A stretch of 64,000 nucleotides of DNA from JAPHSX01 sp039714395 (GTDB lineage: Bacteria; Pseudomonadota; Gammaproteobacteria; Thiohalomonadales; Thiohalomonadaceae). The stretch is from positions 62,001 to 126,000 of the forward strand of contig JBDLJH010000007.1 in assembly GCA_039714395.1 (NCBI GenBank), in the 5' to 3' direction. The stretch's first letter is position 1; each line of letters begins with the position of its first letter. A model generated the notes under the pieces. The model saw nothing but the letters and a program-made list of their open reading frames with translations, did not search any database and was not told the DNA's origin. Made by a program: the position numbers and the translations under genes. Positions 18,346 to 27,169 of the stretch are shown in pieces.

Positions 18346-19752
18346 ATGCGTCAACGCATCGGCCTACTGCTGGGGCCGCTACTCTTTGTTCTGTTTTTGT
18401 TACTGCCGACACCGGAGGCAATGAGTCCGGCGGCACAGCGCCTCGCTGCCGTCACCCTGTTAATGGCCGTGTGGTGGATGTGTGAGGCGCTGCCTATCGC
18501 CGCCACGGCGCTGTTACCTATTGTGTTGTTCCCGCTGCTTGGGATCATGCCTACGGCACAAACCACCAGTGCTTACGCCAATCCCATGGTCTATCTCTTT
18601 CTCGGTGGTTTTCTTATCGCTATGGCGATGCAACGGTGGGCACTGCATCGACGCATTGCCCTTCATACCATCAATCAGGTTGGTACCTCACCGCGACGCA
18701 TTATTCTCGGTTTTATGCTGGCAACTGCCTTTCTCTCTATGTGGATCAGCAATACCGCCACGGCGATGATGATGTTGCCGATTGGACTGGCGGTAATAGC
18801 CCATCGTCAGGCAAGCGATGAGGATGGCGATTTTGCTACAGCGTTAATGCTAAGCATTGCCTATGCCGCTTCTATTGGCGGTGTCGCCACCCTTATCGGT
18901 ACCCCACCCAACGCCATTCTGGCCGGGGTGTTACAGGAGCAAACGGGTGTCACCCTTGGCTTTGCGCAGTGGATGATATTTGCTCTACCGCTTTCCATTG
19001 TCATGCTGCTTGTTGCATGGCTCTACCTTACGCACATCATTTATCGGGGCAAGGGAGAGGAGCGGTCTGAAGACCGTGCGCTGCTTCAAGACCAACTGCG
19101 CAAGCTTGGCCAGATGAGCTACGAAGAGCGATGGGTAATGGTGGTATTTTCTCTGGTTGCCTCTGGCTGGATCCTGCGTGGCCTGTTAGATATCTCCTGG
19201 CTGGAAGGGGTAGGGGATGCCAGCATCGCCATTTGCGGTGCCCTGTTATTGTTTGTTCTTCCCGCAGGTTCCAGGACGGGAGGACGATTACTCGACTGGC
19301 AGAGTGCGGTCAAACTGCCGTGGGAGATTCTTATCCTCTTTGGCGGCGGTTTTAGCCTGGCAGCCGGTTTCGTTCACAGTGGACTCACCGAATGGCTAGT
19401 TAATCAACTGGGGTTGTTACAGGGGGTACCGGTGTGGCTACTGCTATCGGCTCTAGTGTTAATGATAATTTTCCTCACTGAGGTCACCTCTAACACCGCC
19501 ACAGCCACTATTATTCTTCCGTTGATGGGGGCTCTTGCAGGGGCATTTGGGCTGGCACCAACACTATTGATGGTCCCCGCTGCCATTGCCGCTTCATACG
19601 CCTTTATGTTGCCGGTGGCGACACCACCTAATGCGATTGTCTTTAGCGGGGGGCATGTCACTATCCCGCAGATGGCCAGGGCCGGGATCTGGATGAATCT
19701 TATCGCGACACTGCTGATTTGTGGTGCTGTCCTGCTCAGCCTGTCGTTTTAA
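18346..19752 (+). CDS. DASS (SLC13) family sodium/anion symporter
   Basis: A 468-aa integral membrane protein with about 11-12 hydrophobic segments. The family signatures SNTATAMMMLPIGLAVI and a second inverted-repeat SNT motif (VTSNTATATIILPLMG) form the sodium and carboxylate sites. GGVATLIGTPPNAILAG and PVATPPNAIVFSGG are also characteristic. Members import di- or tricarboxylates or sulfate with sodium. It lies 5 bp after the glutamate-type dehydrogenase, so a C4 or 2-oxoglutarate substrate is plausible, but sulfate cannot be excluded. Confidence 0.92.
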   Translation: MRQRIGLLLGPLLFVLFLLLPTPEAMSPAAQRLAAVTLLMAVWWMCEALPIAATALLPIVLFPLLGIMPTAQTTSAYANPMVYLFLGGFLIAMAMQRWALHRRIALHTINQVGTSPRRIILGFMLATAFLSMWISNTATAMMMLPIGLAVIAHRQASDEDGDFATALMLSIAYAASIGGVATLIGTPPNAILAGVLQEQTGVTLGFAQWMIFALPLSIVMLLVAWLYLTHIIYRGKGEERSEDRALLQDQLRKLGQMSYEERWVMVVFSLVASGWILRGLLDISWLEGVGDASIAICGALLLFVLPAGSRTGGRLLDWQSAVKLPWEILILFGGGFSLAAGFVHSGLTEWLVNQLGLLQGVPVWLLLSALVLMIIFLTEVTSNTATATIILPLMGALAGAFGLAPTLLMVPAAIAASYAFMLPVATPPNAIVFSGGHVTIPQMARAGIWMNLIATLLICGAVLLSLSF

Positions 19753-19816
19753 TATTCATTCTCTCTACCTCGCCTATACTTAAACAGTTCCAACCTGTTT
19801 TGGAGATACAACCAAA

Positions 19817-22060
19817 GTGCGCCCCCTCACCAGCCCCCTGAATCTGCGTAATCGTTTCTGGAAGAGGTTTTTTCTGGCAACACTGTCAGGCCTGTTGATT
19901 TTTATATTGTTGCTTCCCACTCTTCTTACCCAGCTGATTCGCTACCAGGTACCCCGGATGGGGTTTGGAGTAGTAGAAATTGGCAATATTGATATTAATC
20001 TATTCCGTGGCAAGGCGCTGCTGGAGGAGGTGGCGCTATACAAGTCAGCGGCCCGGGTTTTCTACCTGGAACGCTTGGAGTTAGACCTGAGCATTCTTTC
20101 ATTGCTTGAACAACGCATTCACATCCAGTCACTTACTCTGCAAGGGCTCTCAATCACGTTAAAGCAGGATGCCAATCAGCCGCTTCAGATCGCGGGTATG
20201 ACACTGCCGCAGGCCACCAGCAATGACAATACGATAGTCTCGTCAGAGGAGGTCAGCGTCTGGACTTTCGGCATCAATAGCATAAGTATCAGGGAGAGCG
20301 CGCTACTGCTGCTCCATCCACAGTTTTCCGAGACCGTGCTACTTAACAGCATAGCGGTAGGACCACTGGCTATGTGGCGTTCTGAATTCCCCACACCCAT
20401 TAATTTGGAGATGGCACTACGTGAAGGAATAGTCGGTATTGCTGCAAAAAGCACCCCCTTTAGTGATGAACCACTGCACACTGTTGAACTCAACATTAAG
20501 TCACTTCCTCTGAAAAGTTTTACCCAACTTGCCGAGCCGATGATAACCGGGTTGGAAGGGGCGTTTTCCACTCAGATGCAGCTACAAATTAAACAGAATG
20601 CTGCACAGCAATTGGCAGTATTCCAGAAAGGCCAGCTGTCACTAACAGGGCTACAGCTGCAAAACGGTGACAGTCTGTTAGCACAGGACGGATTTCACTG
20701 GGACGGTAGTCTTAACTTGCCTGATGTTACTGATATAGAAACACTCAGGGTAAACGGGAACCTCAAACTATCTGGAATTAACTTGAAGGAAAAAGGGAAG
20801 AAGACCTCCGCGGTTTCCTTGCAAGGGCTCTCTATCTCCGGACTGCAACTGGTGGGCAGCAAACAACTGATCCTAAGCGAAGTTGCAGTCGATGGTCTGG
20901 TGGCGGAAGCGGCACGCCGCAGTAGCGGCATGGCACTGGTTGGCATACCTGCGGCACCGGCTGAACCTGTCGAAAAAAAAGAGGTGGCGGCAATCGAGCA
21001 GACAGCCGTCACCGATAAGTCCGACCCGTTCAAGTTTCGCATTGAGCGAGTACGGCTAAGCGGTAAAAACCGTTTTACCTTCGATGATCAAACTGTCAAG
21101 CCGCCATTCCGCCACAGCATTACGATTACTGAGGGCGAGCTACAGCACATCGACAACAGCCAGCCGGAACAACCTATCTCTGTGATGCTCAGGGGAAGGG
21201 ATGACTACTACACTCAGTTCTCGATTGACGGTAAGACTAAGCCTTTCGCTCCGCAGATTGCGGTCGATCTCAAAGCCAAGCTGAGTAACTTCGATATGCC
21301 TCCTACCTCACCCTATCTGGCACAGTTGCTGGGCTATCGAATCACCACCGGTCAGGTTGATACTGATGTGGCCATGAAAATCGAGAACAATGTGATGAAG
21401 GGCGAAGTCGACCTGCGTATGAACCAGTTGCAACTTGAACCGGAAGATCCTGCGCGTATCGAGAATTTTCAGAGTAAATCCACGCTACCGCTAAATACTG
21501 CGCTATCACTATTGCGTGACAGTGATGATAACATCCAGCTCAAGTTACCGATCAGCGGCAAGCTGGATGATCCGCAGTTCAATCTGAATGACATCATTAA
21601 TACAGCACTGGGAAAATCCCTGAAAATGGCATCGGTGAGCTACCTCAAGTTGCTACTGCAACCCTATGGGTCGCTGATCAGTGTAATACAGATGGCAGGT
21701 AAGGCCGCAGGGCATATTCAACTCGACCCTGTGATGTTTACTGCCGGTAGTGCAGAGATCAGTGTTGAGGCCACACCTTATTTTGAGCGCATTAGTAAAC
21801 TGCTGGAGAAGAAGGGCATCAATATGCGTCTGTGCGGCTTTGCAACGGCTGCTGATCTAACTGCTATTAGCAAAGGCAAGGAGAAGGCAATACCACCAGC
21901 GGGTCATGCAGCACTAGATACGCTGGCTAAACAGCGTGCGGAGAGCATTAAATCTATTTTGGTAAAAAGCTATGGTGCCCTGCCAAAACAGTTGTTTATC
22001 TGTCACCCTGAACTGGACAGAAAAGATGCTGCTGCATCAAGAGTGGAACTCTCTATTTAA
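19817..22060 (+). CDS. DUF748/AsmA-like envelope protein
   Basis: 747 aa with one N-terminal membrane anchor (LATLSGLLIFILLLPTLLTQL) and a long, periplasmic, beta-rich sequence with AsmA-like character (RVFYLERLELDLSILSLLEQ, IHIQSLTLQGLSITL). A DUF748-type segment is visible near residues 470-620 (YTQFSIDGKTKPF, PYLAQLLGYRITTGQVDTD, KLPISGKLDDPQFNL). The C-terminal 110 residues (VMFTAGSAEISVEATPYFER, then ATAADLT) look like an OmpA-like peptidoglycan-binding remnant, as is usual in the family. It begins with GTG after a GGAGA site. Related proteins shape outer-membrane lipid transport. The specific role here is unknown. Confidence 0.85.
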   Translation: MRPLTSPLNLRNRFWKRFFLATLSGLLIFILLLPTLLTQLIRYQVPRMGFGVVEIGNIDINLFRGKALLEEVALYKSAARVFYLERLELDLSILSLLEQRIHIQSLTLQGLSITLKQDANQPLQIAGMTLPQATSNDNTIVSSEEVSVWTFGINSISIRESALLLLHPQFSETVLLNSIAVGPLAMWRSEFPTPINLEMALREGIVGIAAKSTPFSDEPLHTVELNIKSLPLKSFTQLAEPMITGLEGAFSTQMQLQIKQNAAQQLAVFQKGQLSLTGLQLQNGDSLLAQDGFHWDGSLNLPDVTDIETLRVNGNLKLSGINLKEKGKKTSAVSLQGLSISGLQLVGSKQLILSEVAVDGLVAEAARRSSGMALVGIPAAPAEPVEKKEVAAIEQTAVTDKSDPFKFRIERVRLSGKNRFTFDDQTVKPPFRHSITITEGELQHIDNSQPEQPISVMLRGRDDYYTQFSIDGKTKPFAPQIAVDLKAKLSNFDMPPTSPYLAQLLGYRITTGQVDTDVAMKIENNVMKGEVDLRMNQLQLEPEDPARIENFQSKSTLPLNTALSLLRDSDDNIQLKLPISGKLDDPQFNLNDIINTALGKSLKMASVSYLKLLLQPYGSLISVIQMAGKAAGHIQLDPVMFTAGSAEISVEATPYFERISKLLEKKGINMRLCGFATAADLTAISKGKEKAIPPAGHAALDTLAKQRAESIKSILVKSYGALPKQLFICHPELDRKDAAASRVELSI

Positions 22061-22182
22061 GTACCGTTTCTGTTCGCACCAGCCGCCGCTGTACTTTACT
22101 ACTAATTGTCTATACTTGGAGTGGAAATATCCTATGAGCTTTTCTATTTCATTATGAAAATTAGTTTGGGAGGAGATGTACC

Positions 22183-22692
22183 ATGGCAGCCAAAGCAAAG
22201 AATAAAGTGGCAAAAAAAGAGGACAGTGAGGTTCCGGTAGAGAGGGAAATACCGGCGCGGGCGCTAAGTCCCTTTGAGGAGATGGATCGGATGTTCGATG
22301 GCTTCTTTCCGCACCGCTGGATGCAACCATTCCGCTGGGAGATGCCGCAGTGGCCAGAACTGTCCGATCTGAAGGTGCCGAAGGTCGATATTATTGATCG
22401 CGATACTGAAATCGTGGTCAAGGCCGAGTTGCCGGGTGTAGAAAAGGATGATATCGATGTATCAATGACCGATAACAGTGTCACCATCAAGGGCAGCACC
22501 AGCCATGAGGAGAAGGAGGAAAAGGGGAACTACTATCGTAGTGAGATCACCCGTGGCAGTTTTAGCCGTACCGTGGCATTGCCCTCGGATGTTGATGCCG
22601 ATAAGGCCAGGGCCGCCTTTAATGATGGCATTCTGGAACTCACTATCCCCAAGGTGGAAAAGTCACATCGAAAGAACATTACTGTTGAGTGA
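22183..22692 (+). CDS. Small heat-shock protein, Hsp20/alpha-crystallin family
   Basis: A 169-aa ATP-independent holdase chaperone. The N-terminal arm is Lys-rich and then aromatic (PFEEMDRMFDGFFPHRW). The alpha-crystallin domain covers about residues 68-165, with the conserved VVKAELPGVEKDDIDV and AAFNDGILELTIPKVE segments. The usual IxI/V C-terminal tail is reduced to NITVE. A strong GGGAGGAG site precedes the ATG. I do not see a convincing heat-shock promoter upstream. It is monocistronic, with a hairpin downstream. Confidence 0.95.
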   Translation: MAAKAKNKVAKKEDSEVPVEREIPARALSPFEEMDRMFDGFFPHRWMQPFRWEMPQWPELSDLKVPKVDIIDRDTEIVVKAELPGVEKDDIDVSMTDNSVTIKGSTSHEEKEEKGNYYRSEITRGSFSRTVALPSDVDADKARAAFNDGILELTIPKVEKSHRKNITVE

Positions 22693-22706
22693 TCATTAAC
22701 TATGCC

Positions 22707-22734
22707 CAGCATGCGGCATTAACCATGCATGCTG
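22707..22734 (+). terminator. Hairpin downstream of hsp20
   Basis: An 8-bp inverted repeat, CAGCATGC (22707-22714)/GCATGCTG (22727-22734), with a 12-nt loop lies 15 bp after the hsp20 stop. There is no T-run behind it, so it may stabilise the 3' end of the mRNA or terminate weakly. The surrounding 235-bp gap (22693-22927) holds nothing else I can identify apart from the ribosome site of the next gene. Confidence 0.3.
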
Positions 22735-22927
22735 AGCATGATAAGGTCTATTTGCATGCTATGGAAAAGTGATCTTACTTCCCCCCTTAGTTTGTTTGAT
22801 TTGCTCAAGACCGAATATCCGTTTCTCTGTCATTCTGTACTACATTTATAGTAAGGGGGAGCAGTGCTGTTTGCTGTCCCCAGCACACTGTTTAGCCGGG
22901 GGAACAAAAAGAATGAAGGAGAGCTGA

Positions 22928-24061
22928 ATGGAGCATATTTTCTCACTCAGTGATGAGTTGGGACCACTCAAGGTGATCCATGTGCATGAACCCGGCTGTG
23001 GCCTTAAAGCGGTACTGGTGGTCGACAATATTGCCAAAGGCCCCTCTATCGGTGGCATTCGCATGGCCCCCGATGTGACCACTGAGGAGTGCGCCCGTCT
23101 GGCACGCACCATGACCTTTAAGAATGCCGCTGCCGGCCTGCCACACGGTGGAGGAAAAATAGTCATTCAGGGCGACCCAAAAATGCCGAAGGAGCAGAAG
23201 CAGTTATTGCTGCGCACCATGGCCAGTGCATTGCGCAATGAAGAGAGCTATATCTTCGCCCCCGATATGGGCACTGATGAAGAGTGTATGGCATGGATCC
23301 GAGACGAGGTGGAGCGGGTGGTGGCACTGCCACGGGAGATCGGTGGTATTCCGCTGGATGAGATTGGTGCCACCGGCTGGGGTCTTAGCAACGTAGTTGA
23401 TATCGCACTCACCTACTGTGACTTTCCACTGGAAGGGGCGCGCTTTGTGGTGCAGGGTTTCGGTGCGGTGGGCAGAAATGTCAGCCGTTTTCTTGCCGAT
23501 AAAGGGGCCGTGCTAGTGGCCGTGGCCGACTCGGCTGGTGCTATTCACAACCCAGAAGGGATCGATGTGACGGCGCTATTGGCGCTCAAGGAAGAGGGCA
23601 GGTGTGTCACCAACTATGCCGATGCTAAAAGCATGGGCCGTGACGATGTGATCGATGTGGAGTGTGATATCTGGATCCCGGCGGCGCGCCCCGATGTGAT
23701 TCATGAGGATAATGTACATCGCCTCAACACCAAACTGGTGGTGGAGGGAGCCAACATCCCCTTCACCCTTGGTGCCGAGCAGGCCCTGCATGAGAAGGGG
23801 ATTCTCTGTGTGCCCGATTTTATCGCCAATGCCGGTGGAGTGATCTGCGCCGCCATGGAGTATCACGGCGCAACGGAGTCGGCGGCGATGCAGACCATTG
23901 AGGAAAAACTGCGGCGTAATACCGAGCAGGTTCTGAGGATGGCGAAGAAAGAACAGTGCCTGCCGCGCGAAGCATCGCAACGGCTGGCGCGTGAGCGGGT
24001 GGAGAAGGCGATGAGCTTCCGTCGCTTTAACACCTTCTCGATGGGGCCGAACTGGATTTAA
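22928..24061 (+). CDS. Leucine-type amino acid dehydrogenase (Glu/Leu/Phe/Val family)
   Basis: A 377-aa NAD-dependent amino acid dehydrogenase, closer to the leucine/valine/phenylalanine dehydrogenase branch than the 479-aa glutamate-type enzyme at 16.9 kb. The substrate site is VDNIAKGPSIGGIRMAPDV, the catalytic Lys is probably in NAAAGLPHGGGKIVI, the Asp is in APDMGTDEECMAWI, and the Rossmann motif is VQGFGAVGRNVSRFL. The C-terminal NAGGVICAAMEY is typical. A GGAG site precedes the ATG. The 2-oxoacid:ferredoxin oxidoreductase genes begin 3 bp downstream, so the probable role is to supply branched-chain or aromatic 2-oxoacids to that complex. Confidence 0.9.
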   Translation: MEHIFSLSDELGPLKVIHVHEPGCGLKAVLVVDNIAKGPSIGGIRMAPDVTTEECARLARTMTFKNAAAGLPHGGGKIVIQGDPKMPKEQKQLLLRTMASALRNEESYIFAPDMGTDEECMAWIRDEVERVVALPREIGGIPLDEIGATGWGLSNVVDIALTYCDFPLEGARFVVQGFGAVGRNVSRFLADKGAVLVAVADSAGAIHNPEGIDVTALLALKEEGRCVTNYADAKSMGRDDVIDVECDIWIPAARPDVIHEDNVHRLNTKLVVEGANIPFTLGAEQALHEKGILCVPDFIANAGGVICAAMEYHGATESAAMQTIEEKLRRNTEQVLRMAKKEQCLPREASQRLARERVEKAMSFRRFNTFSMGPNWI

Positions 24062-24064
24062 ACC

Positions 24065-24988
24065 ATGTACCGTATTCGTTTTCATGGTCGAGGTGGTCAA
24101 GGGATGAAGACCGCCAGCCGCATCCTCGGCAGCGCCTTCTTCCATCAGGGCTACGAGGTGCAGGATGCACCGCGTTACGGTGCCGAGCGACGCGGTGCAC
24201 CGATCTTCGCCTTTGTGCGTGCCGACAGAGCCCCGATCAATGAACGTGGCATTATCGACAAGCCCGATCTCATTATCGTCGCCGATGATACTCTGGTACC
24301 GGTACCCGCCGCCGGTGTGGTGGCCGGTGCCGACGAACACACCGTTTTGCTAATCAACAGCCATACCGATGTTAACGAATGGCAGCAGCGACTCAACTAT
24401 CCAGGCCCTATTGTTGTTTTTCCTGCTCCTGAGGAGGTTGCGGATCGGGCCGAGATGCCATTTATCGGTGCCCTATGTGCCGGTGCAGCAGCGGCCCTGT
24501 GTAATGTTATCAACAGAGATTCACTGCAACAGGCGATTGAGCAGGAGCTGGGACACCTGGGCAGTGATATTGTTGAGAGGAATAGTCAACGCGCACTGCA
24601 CGCCTTTGATGTGATGCAGAGAGAGGAAGCAAATGTGGTTGAGGGCATTTCCGCCGATGCCGCTGCGTGGCGGGCACCGGAGTGGATCGAGCTACCGTTC
24701 GACGATGCGCGCACCGCCGCTCCGGTGATTCACGCCGCCGATAATACCGATGCACTGAAGACCGGCTCATGGCGCACCATGCGACCGGTGATTGACTATG
24801 AACGCTGCAACAAATGCTGGTGGATTTGCAGCACATTCTGTCCCGATGGCGCCATCGCCGTGGAAGAGGGAAGTCCGGTGATCGATTATGACCACTGTAA
24901 GGGGTGTCTGGTCTGCGTCGCACAGTGTCCACCACACGCCATTGAGGCGGTGACGGAACACCAGGCCGCCGAAAAGGAGAAGAGTTGA
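24065..24988 (+). CDS. 2-oxoacid:ferredoxin oxidoreductase gamma-delta fusion subunit
   Basis: 307 aa with two parts. Residues 1-185 form the gamma (CoA-binding) domain, with RIRFHGRGGQGMKTASRIL and QDAPRYGAERRGAPIFAFV. Residues about 235-295 form a delta-type ferredoxin with two 4Fe-4S sites (CNKCWWICSTFCPDGAI and CKGCLVCVAQCPPHAI). The first cluster reads C-x2-C-x3-C-x3-C. This fusion of gamma and delta is known in some pyruvate/2-ketoisovalerate ferredoxin oxidoreductases. It is tightly linked to the leucine-type dehydrogenase (3-bp gap), and its stop overlaps the alpha-subunit start (TGATG), so the complex is made from one transcript. Confidence 0.9.
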   Translation: MYRIRFHGRGGQGMKTASRILGSAFFHQGYEVQDAPRYGAERRGAPIFAFVRADRAPINERGIIDKPDLIIVADDTLVPVPAAGVVAGADEHTVLLINSHTDVNEWQQRLNYPGPIVVFPAPEEVADRAEMPFIGALCAGAAAALCNVINRDSLQQAIEQELGHLGSDIVERNSQRALHAFDVMQREEANVVEGISADAAAWRAPEWIELPFDDARTAAPVIHAADNTDALKTGSWRTMRPVIDYERCNKCWWICSTFCPDGAIAVEEGSPVIDYDHCKGCLVCVAQCPPHAIEAVTEHQAAEKEKS

Positions 24989-26256
24989 TGACGCGACTGT
25001 TAATGACCGGCAACGCAGCGGCAGCCTGGGGGGCTCGTCTGGCCGAGGTCGATTACATTCCTGCCTTCCCGATCACCCCGCAGACCGAGATCATCGAGAG
25101 CCTGGGGGCATGGATAGATAAAGGTGAGATGCCGGGGCGTATGGTCACCCTTGAGTCGGAGCACTCGATGATCACTGCCGCTGGCAGTGCCGCGGCCACT
25201 GGCGTGCGCGTTTTCAGTGCCACCTCCAGTCAGGGGCTGCTCTACGCTATGGAGATGCTCTATACCGTCTCGGGCTGGCGTGCCCCCTTCGTACTGGCCA
25301 ATGTCTCGCGCGGACTCGCCTCACCGATCACCCTGGAACCGGATCACAACGATATTCTTGCCGCACGCGACTCGGGCTTTTTGCAGATCCACTGCGCCAC
25401 CTGTCAGGAGGTGCTCGACTCGACGCTTATCGCCTACCGGCTGGCTGAGGATGAGCGGGTACGACTGCCGGTGATCGTTAACCTCGATGGTTTCTATCTC
25501 AGCTTTACCCGTGAGCCGGTCACCCTGCCGGAGCAGGAGAAGGTGCGGCAATTTCTGCCACCCTTTGATGCGGAGAACATGATGTTTCGCGCCAGCTCAC
25601 CGGAGAGTCAAGCGGTGGCTGTACTGGGCGGTGGACCGTACTCCTACTTCCGATATGAAACCCATCTTGCCGCACAAAATGCACTCACTGTTTACGATGA
25701 AATCGCCGCCGAATTCAAGCTGCTGTTTGGTCGCCATCACGGTGCACTGGAGTGTTACCGCTGTGATGATGCGGAGTACCTGTTTGTGATGATGGGCTCC
25801 TTTGCCACCAAGGCCAAAGAGGCGGTGGACAGGCTGCGTGATGCCGGCTGGTCGATAGGGCTGGTGCGGCCACGCCTGCTACGTCCCTTGCCGCATCAGG
25901 CACTGCAAAAGGTGTTGTGCAAACGGCGTGCAGTTGCGGTGATCGATCAAAATATCTCTATGGGTATGGGCGGCGTACTGCATAGTGAGATCACCTCGGT
26001 ACTTTATGGCAAACCCGATGCCCCGTTACTCGCCAGTTTTATCGGTGGCCTGGGCGGACGCGACATTCCGGCCGAAGAGTTTTTCCAAATAGCCAAGGTG
26101 TTGCGTGATGCGGTGGAGCAGGGAAGTGCGCCACCACCGCGACTGCTCTACACCGAAAACGAATTACGGGAAGTACGCAAACTGCAGGCGATAGCCAGCG
26201 TAGAGCGAGCTGAGTTGAGGGCCGATGGGGAGATGGGGGAAAAGGGCGATGAGTGA
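24988..26256 (+). CDS. 2-oxoacid:ferredoxin oxidoreductase alpha subunit
   Basis: A 422-aa subunit carrying the pyrimidine-side TPP domain and transketolase C-domain. Recognisable stretches are VDYIPAFPITPQTEIIESL, RMVTLESEHSMITAAGSAAATG and FSATSSQGLLYAMEMLY, typical of PorA/VorA. ATG 24988 overlaps the upstream TGA. With the gamma-delta and beta subunits it forms a complex that oxidatively decarboxylates a 2-oxoacid to acyl-CoA with reduction of ferredoxin. Context (a leucine-type dehydrogenase and an acyl-CoA synthetase) favours branched-chain 2-oxoacids, but pyruvate is possible. Confidence 0.92.
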   Translation: MTRLLMTGNAAAAWGARLAEVDYIPAFPITPQTEIIESLGAWIDKGEMPGRMVTLESEHSMITAAGSAAATGVRVFSATSSQGLLYAMEMLYTVSGWRAPFVLANVSRGLASPITLEPDHNDILAARDSGFLQIHCATCQEVLDSTLIAYRLAEDERVRLPVIVNLDGFYLSFTREPVTLPEQEKVRQFLPPFDAENMMFRASSPESQAVAVLGGGPYSYFRYETHLAAQNALTVYDEIAAEFKLLFGRHHGALECYRCDDAEYLFVMMGSFATKAKEAVDRLRDAGWSIGLVRPRLLRPLPHQALQKVLCKRRAVAVIDQNISMGMGGVLHSEITSVLYGKPDAPLLASFIGGLGGRDIPAEEFFQIAKVLRDAVEQGSAPPPRLLYTENELREVRKLQAIASVERAELRADGEMGEKGDE

Positions 26257-27169
26257 GAACACCATCTTCAAGAACCTGAAAAATATGCCCTCAACCCATC
26301 TGCTTGGCACCGGCACGCCGATGTGCGCCGGTTGTGGTGGCCTTGAGGCATTGCATGAGGTCTATGACATCCTCGGTGAGAAGACGGTATTCGTTAATGC
26401 TGCCGGTTGCATGACACTACTCTCCGTCTACCCCTTCACGCCGTTTCGCGGTGGCTGGCTCTACACCGCGATGGCCTCGGCCCCTGCTGGTGCGCAGGGG
26501 GTACGCGATGCCCTCGATATTCTCAAGGACAAGGGTGCGATCGACGAGGACGAGGATATGCAGGTGGTGGTACTCACCGGCGATGGCGCGGCCTACGGCA
26601 TGGGGCTCTCGGCCACCTCCGGGGCAATGGAGCGCGACCTCGATTTTATCTACCTCTGTTACGACAACGAGGGCTACGGCAATACCGGTCAACAGTTTTC
26701 AGGTGCTACACCGCACGGTGCGAAAACTGCAACCAGCACAGGGAGTCGTGGTTATCCCGGCTACAAGAAACCACTGTTCGATATCTGGGCGGCACACAAA
26801 CCGGCCTATGTCGCCACGGTGATCGGTGCCGAGCCACTGGACCTGGCGCGCAAGATTGAAAAGGCAAAGACGATGAAAGGGCCAAGGATGATTATCGCGC
26901 TCTCTCCCTGTCCCACCGGCTGGGTCTACGACCCAAAAGAGACAGCCCATATCGGACAACTCGCAGTGAAGAGCGGGGTATGGCCGTTAAAGGAGGTTAT
27001 CGACGGCAAGGTGGTGCATACCAAGGTGCCGCATAAGCGTGTGCCGGTTGAGGAGTATCTAAAGCTACAGGGGCGCTACAAACACCTGTTCGAGCCGCAA
27101 CGTAATGAAAAGCTAGTTGCCGAGATCCAGGCACGGGTCGATGCCTACTGGGAGGGGGTGGAAGAGTAA
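26249..27169 (+). CDS. 2-oxoacid:ferredoxin oxidoreductase beta subunit
   Basis: A 306-aa TPP-binding subunit. It has N-terminal cluster-ligand cysteines (MCAGCGGLEAL), a later Cys in NAAGCMTL, the TPP/Mg motif VVLTGDGAAYGMGLSA ending in YLCYDNEGYGNTGQQFSGA, and ATSTGS, all typical of PorB/VorB. A fourth cluster cysteine may be the one in SPCPTGWVYD. I chose ATG 26249, which overlaps the alpha subunit by 8 bp. Its stop overlaps the acyl-CoA synthetase start by one base. Confidence 0.93.
   Translation: MSENTIFKNLKNMPSTHLLGTGTPMCAGCGGLEALHEVYDILGEKTVFVNAAGCMTLLSVYPFTPFRGGWLYTAMASAPAGAQGVRDALDILKDKGAIDEDEDMQVVVLTGDGAAYGMGLSATSGAMERDLDFIYLCYDNEGYGNTGQQFSGATPHGAKTATSTGSRGYPGYKKPLFDIWAAHKPAYVATVIGAEPLDLARKIEKAKTMKGPRMIIALSPCPTGWVYDPKETAHIGQLAVKSGVWPLKEVIDGKVVHTKVPHKRVPVEEYLKLQGRYKHLFEPQRNEKLVAEIQARVDAYWEGVEE

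Noticed and set aside
23576..24340. 254-codon minus-strand frame across the leucine-type dehydrogenase/oxidoreductase junction
   Set aside because: Overlaps two clearly identified plus-strand genes; sequence is not protein-family-like.
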